From contig JAUXBI010000022.1 of NCBI GenBank assembly GCA_030619435.1, forward strand, positions 1 through 11,946: a stretch of 11,946 bases of DNA, read 5' to 3'. This document shows, in pieces, positions 7,339-11,946 of the stretch. The stretch is from Syntrophaceae bacterium. GTDB lineage: Bacteria > Desulfobacterota > Syntrophia > Syntrophales > UBA2210. The translations under genes were made by a program, and so were the position numbers. Positions within the stretch are counted from its first letter, which is position 1; every line of letters begins with the position of its first letter. Below the pieces are notes generated by a model. It had not been told where the DNA came from, did not search any database, and saw only the letters and a list, made by a program, of their open reading frames with translations.

Positions 7339-8163
7339 GTGGAAGTAACACTCTTGATACAGGCGACGGATGACTCGTTTCGCATTTTGGAAGATGCCAG
7401 GAATCAGGCAAAGGGATTGCTGGATTCTGCCCGCATTCTGGAAGATGCCAGGGAACAGGCTAAGGGGTTGCTGGATTCTGCCCGCATTCTGGAAGATGCC
7501 AGGGAACAGGCTAAGGGGTTGTTAGACTCTACGGTTGGAGTAACATCCGAAACGCGGCAGATGGAAAAACAAAAAATACAGACCATCTTCCAAGGCGTGC
7601 AGGAAACGAAATCCGGCTTCCAGAATTTTATTGTCACCTTTTCTCTCCTGTTTGTATTCTGGATTTTATTGTCGGGGAAGTTTGACATGTTTCATCTTAC
7701 CATTGGTGTGATCTGCTCCATTGTTGTTGCCCACTTGACACATGATCTACTCTTCGCCAACGTGCGTGTGGGAGACACTATGGTAATAGTCCGGAGATTT
7801 ATTATATATATACCCTGGCTTATCTATCAAATAATACGGGCCAATATATATGTCGCCTGCCTGGCCCTGTCGCCGAAGATGCCGATAGATCCTCATGTTC
7901 TTCGGTTCAGGACTAAGCTGGAGAGTGATATATCCTGGGTAACGCTGGCAAATTCCATTACGCTTACACCGAGAACAATCACAATGGATATCAAGGATGG
8001 CGAGTTCTTCGTGCATGCCCTGGATAAAAGGGTTGCCGATGATCTCCATGCAGGAGAGATGGAAGACAGAGTTGCTCATATATTTATGGAAGCGGACCAT
8101 ATCTATATACAGGATGCGCTGGATGTCGCAAGAATATACGTGGAACTGAGGAAGTGGGTGTAG
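7339..8163 (+). CDS. mrpE: Mrp/Mnh antiporter subunit E with a repeat-bearing N-terminal extension (274 aa)
   Basis: MrpE is a membrane subunit of the Mrp multi-subunit Na+(or K+)/H+ antiporter. The family part spans about 94-274: three hydrophobic stretches (about 97-112, 117-137, 152-175), then a soluble domain with NSITLTPRTITMDI (about 205) and FVHALDKR, both hallmarks of the family. Family members are usually about 160 residues. Here some 93 residues precede the first membrane segment, including three copies of RILEDAR(N/E)QAKGLLDS(A/T), charged and probably helical. The GTG start at 7339 has AAGGA at 7326-7330 with an 8-nt spacer. The upstream frame is closed by TGA at 7333 and by the TAA of the usp gene, so it cannot start much earlier. 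ATG 7561 would skip the repeats but lacks a clear ribosome site. Which side of the membrane the extension lies on cannot be settled from sequence. Confidence 0.88.
   Translation: MEVTLLIQATDDSFRILEDARNQAKGLLDSARILEDAREQAKGLLDSARILEDAREQAKGLLDSTVGVTSETRQMEKQKIQTIFQGVQETKSGFQNFIVTFSLLFVFWILLSGKFDMFHLTIGVICSIVVAHLTHDLLFANVRVGDTMVIVRRFIIYIPWLIYQIIRANIYVACLALSPKMPIDPHVLRFRTKLESDISWVTLANSITLTPRTITMDIKDGEFFVHALDKRVADDLHAGEMEDRVAHIFMEADHIYIQDALDVARIYVELRKWV
7381..7533 (+). repeat. Three tandem 51-bp repeats inside mrpE
   Basis: The units are 7381-7431, 7432-7482 and 7483-7533. Each encodes 17 residues, RILEDAR(N/E)QAKGLLDS(A/T), in frame. Units 2 and 3 are identical over their first 39 bases and differ only at the end (CTGGATTCTGCC against TTAGACTCTACG). 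Units 1 and 2 differ at five positions. The array is thus a recent in-frame tandem duplication, and copy number could vary between strains. Confidence 0.95.
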
Positions 8164-8165
8164 AA

Positions 8166-8624
8166 ATGATACGCTCCAGTGAGGATATAATTATCAGGAC
8201 AGTTTCGAGGGTACTTGTGCCGTTTATTCAGCTTTTTGCCCTTTATGTGATTGCGCATGGCCATTATAGCCCCGGTGGAGGTTTTCAGGGGGGCGTCATT
8301 CTGGGGGCAAGTCTGGTGCTGTTACTCATAACGTATGGACCGAAGGAGACAAGAAGGCACATATCGGAGAAGAGTGTGACAGTATTTAGCAGCCTGGGTG
8401 TCCTCATCTATTCAGGAATTGGGGTTATATGTCTCCTTCTCCTTGGAAACTATCTTGATTATGGCAAGTTGTCGGGAATACTGCATGTGGCTCCGGCTGA
8501 GGCACGAGCGCTGGGCATTTTAGGTATTGAGATCGGTGTAGGGTTTACAGTAATGGCCATCATGTTTTCAATATTTTTTGACATCTCATCAGGGGGAAAA
8601 CCGCCGGAAGATGAGAAAGAATGA
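8166..8624 (+). CDS. mrpB: Mrp/Mnh antiporter subunit B, MnhB domain (152 aa)
   Basis: A small integral membrane subunit of the antiporter. The signature ALYVIAHGHYSPGGGFQGGV is characteristic of MnhB. Four hydrophobic helices are visible: after the first basic residues, at FQGGVILGASLVLLLITYG, at VTVFSSLGVLIYSGIGVI, and near the C-terminus at GIEIGVGFTVMAIMFSI. The C-terminal tail is short and charged. The ATG at 8166 starts 2 nt after the mrpE stop and is preceded by GGGTG at 5 nt and GAGGAAG at 11 nt. A GTG at 8154 is in frame but overlaps its own ribosome site, so it is less likely. In Mrp operons subunit B usually follows A; here it follows E. Confidence 0.92.
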   Translation: MIRSSEDIIIRTVSRVLVPFIQLFALYVIAHGHYSPGGGFQGGVILGASLVLLLITYGPKETRRHISEKSVTVFSSLGVLIYSGIGVICLLLLGNYLDYGKLSGILHVAPAEARALGILGIEIGVGFTVMAIMFSIFFDISSGGKPPEDEKE

Positions 8625-8646
8625 TTTTCTGATATGAGGATTTACG

Positions 8647-8913
8647 ATGAGCACTTTTTTTCTCGTTATAGGTTTGGGGCTGTGTATTCTTGTCTTCTTT
8701 GTCCTTTACCGCGTTGTCTTTGGTCCGGGTGTCTTTAACAGGATAGCAGCCATTTCGGCTATTGGCACCAAGACACTGATTATATTGCTTATTATGGGGT
8801 TTGTCTATGGCAGAGTGGAGATGTTTGTGGATATCAGCCTTGTCTACGCCTTACTTAACTTTATAGGCGTCCTGGCTGCGTCCAAGTTCCTGGAGATGGA
8901 GAAAGAATTATGA
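8647..8913 (+). CDS. mrpF: Mrp/Mnh antiporter subunit F (88 aa)
   Basis: A three-helix membrane subunit of the antiporter. The layout, a hydrophobic N-terminal helix, YRVVFGPGVFNRIAAISAIGTK, then helices at LIILLIMGFVYG and VDISLVYALLNFIGVLAA, is that of MrpF/MnhF. Length is normal. The usual DR(V/I)xALD motif after the GP turn reads NRIAAIS here, so both acidic residues are replaced; Asp62 in the last helix is kept. The ribosome site GAGGAT lies just upstream, and the last codons overlap mrpG by 4 nt (ATGA). Confidence 0.88.
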   Translation: MSTFFLVIGLGLCILVFFVLYRVVFGPGVFNRIAAISAIGTKTLIILLIMGFVYGRVEMFVDISLVYALLNFIGVLAASKFLEMEKEL

Positions 8914-9239
8914 CGAGCGCAGCAGTTATATTATCGACAATTTTTATACTGGGCGGCATCTTCTTTTTTACCACGGCAACCATTGGGATACTGCGCTTCC
9001 CCGATTTTTTTACCAGACTTCATGCGACCGGTAAAGGTGACACACTGGCCGTTCTCCTGTGTCTTATTGGTCTTGCCATCTATGAGGGGTTTTCCCTGAC
9101 CGCCCTGAAGATAGTTTTTATAGCGGTGTTCATGGCCCTGGCCCAGCCCACCGCCACCCACGCAATCTCCAAGGCAGCTCTGAGAGTTGGTGTTCAGCCC
9201 TGGATGAAAGGGGAAAAGGAAAATGATTCCAGCATTTGA
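8910..9239 (+). CDS. mrpG: Mrp/Mnh antiporter subunit G (109 aa)
   Basis: A three-helix membrane subunit. The family signature RFPDFFTRLHATGKGDTLAV (about residues 28-47) and the later QPTATHAISKAALR are clear matches to MnhG/MrpG. Helices lie at about 5-25, 45-62 and 65-85. It starts inside the end of mrpF with an ATGA overlap, and its end overlaps the next gene by 17 nt, so it is probably translated in a coupled way. The C-terminal tail VQPWMKGEKENDSSI is soluble. Confidence 0.92.
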   Translation: MTSAAVILSTIFILGGIFFFTTATIGILRFPDFFTRLHATGKGDTLAVLLCLIGLAIYEGFSLTALKIVFIAVFMALAQPTATHAISKAALRVGVQPWMKGEKENDSSI

Positions 9240-9468
9240 CTTTGTTATCCTTATTTTCGTTGTGATATGCGCTATAGCTGCGATTACCGTAAAGGATCTT
9301 CTGAGTGCGGTTATGATCCTTGGGGCTTACAGTTTCTTTATGTGTTTGATGTGGGCGGAGATGGGCGCTGTGGACGTCGCATTTACAGAGGCATCCGTTA
9401 GCGCTGGCATAGGAACTGTCCTCTTAATTGCCGCGGTATACAGAACCACCAGGAGGTCAAGGGATTGA
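9223..9468 (+). CDS. mbhD: MbhD-like / DUF4040 subunit, equivalent to part of the MrpA C-terminus (81 aa)
   Basis: A three-helix membrane protein. VKDLLSAVMILGAYSFFMCLMW followed by VDVAFTEASVSAGIGTVLLIAA matches the DUF4040 domain. This is found alone as MbhD in membrane-bound hydrogenases and fused into the C-terminal part of MrpA in classical Mrp complexes. The AFTEASVSAG helix carries the conserved glutamate. The ATG is preceded by AAAAGGAAA, inside the end of mrpG (17-nt overlap). Here MrpA is evidently split, as in Mbh-type complexes. Confidence 0.87.
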   Translation: MIPAFDFVILIFVVICAIAAITVKDLLSAVMILGAYSFFMCLMWAEMGAVDVAFTEASVSAGIGTVLLIAAVYRTTRRSRD

Positions 9469-9746
9469 GAATATTGAACCTGATTGTTGTGGTAATTACC
9501 GGAGCTATTCTTATTTACGGGACTATGGACATGCCCGGTTGGGGTAACCCGGGCTCGCCTGCAAGCCTCCATGTCTCACCACGGTATATCACAAAAACGT
9601 TGGAAGAAACGGCCACGCCCAATATGGTAACCTCTGTGCTGGCCGACTACAGGGCTTATGATACCCTTGGCGAAACAGTGGTAATCTTCACGGCAGGAAT
9701 GGCATGTATTCTGCTGTTGAGAAAAAGGCGCAATGGTCATGATTGA
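9465..9746 (+). CDS. mbhE: MbhE-like subunit, equivalent to the last part of MrpA (93 aa)
   Basis: A small membrane protein with one N-terminal helix (about 4-20) and one C-terminal helix (about 70-86). Between them the motifs DMPGWGNPGSPAS, HVSPRYI, NMVTSVLADYRAYDTLGE and TVVIFTAG closely follow the MbhE/C-terminal MrpA family. The start is TTG at 9465, overlapping the previous stop by 4 nt. A perfect AGGAGG at 9451-9456 with an 8-nt spacer supports this unusual start codon. Its end overlaps mrpC by 14 nt. Confidence 0.88.
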   Translation: MRILNLIVVVITGAILIYGTMDMPGWGNPGSPASLHVSPRYITKTLEETATPNMVTSVLADYRAYDTLGETVVIFTAGMACILLLRKRRNGHD

Positions 9747-10119
9747 TTTTATCGTTAGCAAGTACAATTACTGGATATATATTATTCTGATGATGATCGG
9801 GTTCTATGCCATGATCGGCAAGAGAAATCTGATAAAAAAGATTATCGGCATGAACATCTTCCAGACGGCAGTCATTCTCTTCTATGTCTCTATCGGCTGT
9901 AAAAAAGGGGGCACCTTGCCGATCCTGGAACATGCTCACGGACATGCCGGGCAAGTCATACAGGCTTCTTCTTATATAAATCCACTACCGCATGTGCTTA
10001 TGCTTACGGCTATTGTTGTTATGGTTTCTACACTCGGGGTTGCTATTGCCATAGTCATAATGATCTACCTGAAATACAATACTCTTGAAGAAGATGAGAT
10101 TCTAAAGGCTATTAAATGA
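9733..10119 (+). CDS. mrpC: Mrp/Mnh antiporter subunit C, NuoK-like (128 aa)
   Basis: MrpC is homologous to complex I subunit NuoK and lines the proton path beside MrpD. Three helices are visible: YWIYIILMMIGFYAMIG, IIGMNIFQTAVILFYVSIG, and PLPHVLMLTAIVVMVSTLGVAIAIVIMIY. The motifs GMNIFQTAVILFYV and NPLPHVLMLTAIVV are characteristic. The loop between helices 2 and 3 (KKGGTLPILEHAHGHAGQ) is longer than in NuoK, as is usual for MrpC. ATG 9733 and ATG 9739 are both possible; AAGG at 9725-9728 lies 4 or 10 nt upstream. It ends in an ATGA overlap with mrpD. Confidence 0.92.
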   Translation: MVMIDFIVSKYNYWIYIILMMIGFYAMIGKRNLIKKIIGMNIFQTAVILFYVSIGCKKGGTLPILEHAHGHAGQVIQASSYINPLPHVLMLTAIVVMVSTLGVAIAIVIMIYLKYNTLEEDEILKAIK

Positions 10120-11606
10120 TAGAACAGGCACCTGTCCTGATAGTGGTCATCCCTTTAATATTCGCTTTTATTACACCCCTTATCGGGTGGGGAAAAAAAG
10201 AGTTATGCTATCCATGGATAATTCTGGCCCTTACCCTCTCGACCTTCTGTTCCGTTATTACGCTGTTGACAGTGATTAATACGGGGGTCATTCACTACCA
10301 TCTGGGAGGCTGGCTGCCGCCATGGGGGATAGAATATGTTGTTGATTATCTCAGCGCCTTCGTTCTTGTAATTGTTTCCTTTATAAGTTTGACTGTGGCT
10401 GTCTATTCCAAAAAAAGCGTGGAGCAGGAGCTGCCTGAAAAGATCACCTATTTCTACACTATCTTCCTTCTGCAGATCACCGGATTTCTCGGTATCGTAG
10501 TTACAGGGGACCTGTTCAATCTCTTTGTGTTCCTGGAGATAGCGTCACTGGCCGGATATGCTTTAATAGCTGTGGGGGAGGAGGGGGCTCCCATGGCCAG
10601 TTTCAGATACGTGATTATGGGGACTATCGGGGCCTCTTTCTATCTGCTGGGAGTTGGTTACCTTTATATGGCAACCGGTTCACTTAATATGGCTGATCTG
10701 GCCAGCCTCTTACCTGATCTCTATGGTAGCAGGGTAGTCCTGGTTGCCTTTACGTTCCTCATAGTCGGCGTGGCCATAAAGATGGCCTTATTCCCGTTGC
10801 ATGGCTGGCTCCCCGATGCATATGAAAAGGCGCCATCATCTGTGAGCGCGCTTCTTGCCCCGCTGATGACCAAAGTTGCCGCATATGTAATGATCAGGAT
10901 TATGTTTACCGTCTTCAGGCCATACTTTTCGATTGAGGTATTCCCTATTACGACTACCCTTTCATGGATAGCCGCGGCAGCTATACTTTATGGCGCACTG
11001 ATGGCCCTAGCCCAGACCGATTTAAAAAAGATGCTTGTCTATATTCTGATAAGCGAGGTGGGTTACCTGGTACTGGGGATTGGGCTTGCCAACAAAAACG
11101 GACTTACCGGGACTATCCTTCACATACTGAATGATGCCTTTATGATGGTTGCCCTTTTCATGATTGTCGGCGCCATTGTGTACCGGTGTGGTACGAGAGA
11201 GATTTCTCAATTCAGAAATCTTCACAGAAAGATGCCATTTACCATGGCAGCGTTTGTCATAGTCGGGCTTTCAGTCGTGGGAATTCCACCGACCTGTGGG
11301 TTTTTCAGCAAATGGTATCTTATCCTCGGCGCAATTGATGCAAGTCAGTGGGTTCTGGCCGGTGTATTGATGCTGAGTAGTCTTTTGAATGCGATACTGT
11401 TCTTCAGGGTTATTGAGTACGCATACATCGAGCCGAGAAACGAGCATGACAGCGGGGGAGAATCGTTGGTTGTTACCAGCGAAGAAGCGCCTTTAAGCAT
11501 GCTTATACCAATAATCAGCGTTACGGCAGGAGTGGTTTTGCTTGGGTTAGTGAGTGGCAGGATTATTTCTACCGTAATCCAGTTTGCTGTTCCGGCATGT
11601 TTTTGA
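10116..11606 (+). CDS. mrpD: Mrp/Mnh antiporter subunit D, NuoM/NuoN-type proton channel (496 aa)
   Basis: A large hydrophobic subunit of the proton_antipo_M family, with about 14 predicted helices, and the main candidate for ion translocation. The residues of the proton path are present: Glu141 in LFVFLEIASLAGYAL, Lys222 in GVAIKMALFPLHGWLPDAY, Lys253 in APLMTKVAAYVMIR, a histidine in GTILHILNDAFM, and Lys399 in CGFFSKWYLILG. Length is normal for MrpD. Translation starts at an ATGA overlap with mrpC and ends 23 nt before the next subunit gene. Nothing in the sequence suggests inactivation. The coupling ion (Na+ or K+) cannot be told from sequence. Confidence 0.94.
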   Translation: MIEQAPVLIVVIPLIFAFITPLIGWGKKELCYPWIILALTLSTFCSVITLLTVINTGVIHYHLGGWLPPWGIEYVVDYLSAFVLVIVSFISLTVAVYSKKSVEQELPEKITYFYTIFLLQITGFLGIVVTGDLFNLFVFLEIASLAGYALIAVGEEGAPMASFRYVIMGTIGASFYLLGVGYLYMATGSLNMADLASLLPDLYGSRVVLVAFTFLIVGVAIKMALFPLHGWLPDAYEKAPSSVSALLAPLMTKVAAYVMIRIMFTVFRPYFSIEVFPITTTLSWIAAAAILYGALMALAQTDLKKMLVYILISEVGYLVLGIGLANKNGLTGTILHILNDAFMMVALFMIVGAIVYRCGTREISQFRNLHRKMPFTMAAFVIVGLSVVGIPPTCGFFSKWYLILGAIDASQWVLAGVLMLSSLLNAILFFRVIEYAYIEPRNEHDSGGESLVVTSEEAPLSMLIPIISVTAGVVLLGLVSGRIISTVIQFAVPACF

Positions 11607-11629
11607 AGATTTGACAAAGGGATGACCCT

Positions 11630-11946
11630 ATGGGTGTGATTGTTTCAATAAAACCACTTTTGGCTGTCTTGGTTACTCTTGCAGCGGCGGTGCTGATAAT
11701 CTTTACAGGTGAGAGAAACAGGAACCTGCGGGAGTTTTGGACTCTCCTTGCTTCGATTCTCAAGTTCGCCATTGTTATCTCGATGGTTCCCCTTATCCTG
11801 AAGGGAAACGTAATAGAATATACCATTATATCATTGACACCGGGGATCGCTCTTCAATTCAGGATTGATTCACTTGGTATGTTTTTTGGTGTTCTGGCTT
11901 CTTTCTTGTGGATTATAACCTCGGTGTATTCCATAGGTTATGTCAG
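11630..11946 (+). CDS. Second large proton-channel subunit, NuoL/MrpA/MrpD-like, N-terminal 105 codons (cut by window end)
   Basis: The visible part has a hydrophobic first helix (LLAVLVTLAAAVLIIFTG), a second helix (LASILKFAIVISMVPLIL), a beta-like segment ISLTPGIALQFRIDSLG, and the start of a third helix MFFGVLASFLWIITSVYSIGYV. FRIDSLGMFFGVL followed by SVYSIGYV is the standard opening of NuoL, MrpA and MrpD-type subunits. The conserved Glu/Lys proton-path residues would lie beyond the window. The ATG has AAAGGGA about 8 nt upstream. It could be a second MrpD-type subunit or the channel half of a split MrpA; 105 residues do not decide. Confidence 0.82.
   Translation, partial: MGVIVSIKPLLAVLVTLAAAVLIIFTGERNRNLREFWTLLASILKFAIVISMVPLILKGNVIEYTIISLTPGIALQFRIDSLGMFFGVLASFLWIITSVYSIGYV

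Noticed and set aside
7404..7688. Repeats in mrpE as a CRISPR-like or minisatellite array outside a gene
   Set aside because: The 51-bp units are directly adjacent with no spacers, keep the reading frame, and are explained as coding tandem duplication.

Overview
The window looks bacterial. The protein families and the arrangement of PAS-rich kinases suggest a member of the Desulfobacterota (former Deltaproteobacteria), but no marker gene settles this, so the assignment is an inference. It holds two divergent transcription units around a control region of about 390 bp.

Left unit (minus strand, 1-1999): the first 666 codons of smc, the chromosome-condensation ATPase. It runs from the Walker A head through the first coiled coil into the hinge, where the window cuts it.

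Control region (2000-2386): a good sigma-70 type promoter reading right (TTTACA, 17 bp, TATAGT), a weaker candidate reading left towards smc, a 26-bp imperfect palindrome just upstream of the rightward promoter, a dispersed-repeat-like 20-mer (ATTCCC, 8 nt, GGGAAT), and a pair of exact 10-bp inverted repeats 126 bp apart.

Right unit (plus strand, 2387 to beyond 11946): at least thirteen tightly packed genes with no convincing terminator between them. The first four are signalling or stress genes: a PAS-GAF-PAS histidine kinase, a receiver-PAS-kinase hybrid, a stand-alone receiver, and a tandem UspA-like protein. None of the four has a recognisable DNA-binding output domain. They run straight into an Mrp/Mbh-type membrane cation/proton antiporter module in the order E, B, F, G, MbhD-like, MbhE-like, C, D, followed by a second large proton-channel subunit cut by the window end. 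Several of these genes overlap by 4-17 nt, which suggests translational coupling.

Reading of the whole: the kinases and receivers probably form a phosphorelay that senses a cytoplasmic or redox/energy cue and acts by protein contact, perhaps through the Usp-like protein or the antiporter itself. The most unusual single feature is an extension of about 93 residues at the N-terminus of the MrpE subunit, carrying three nearly identical 17-residue charged helical repeats (three 51-bp DNA repeats).
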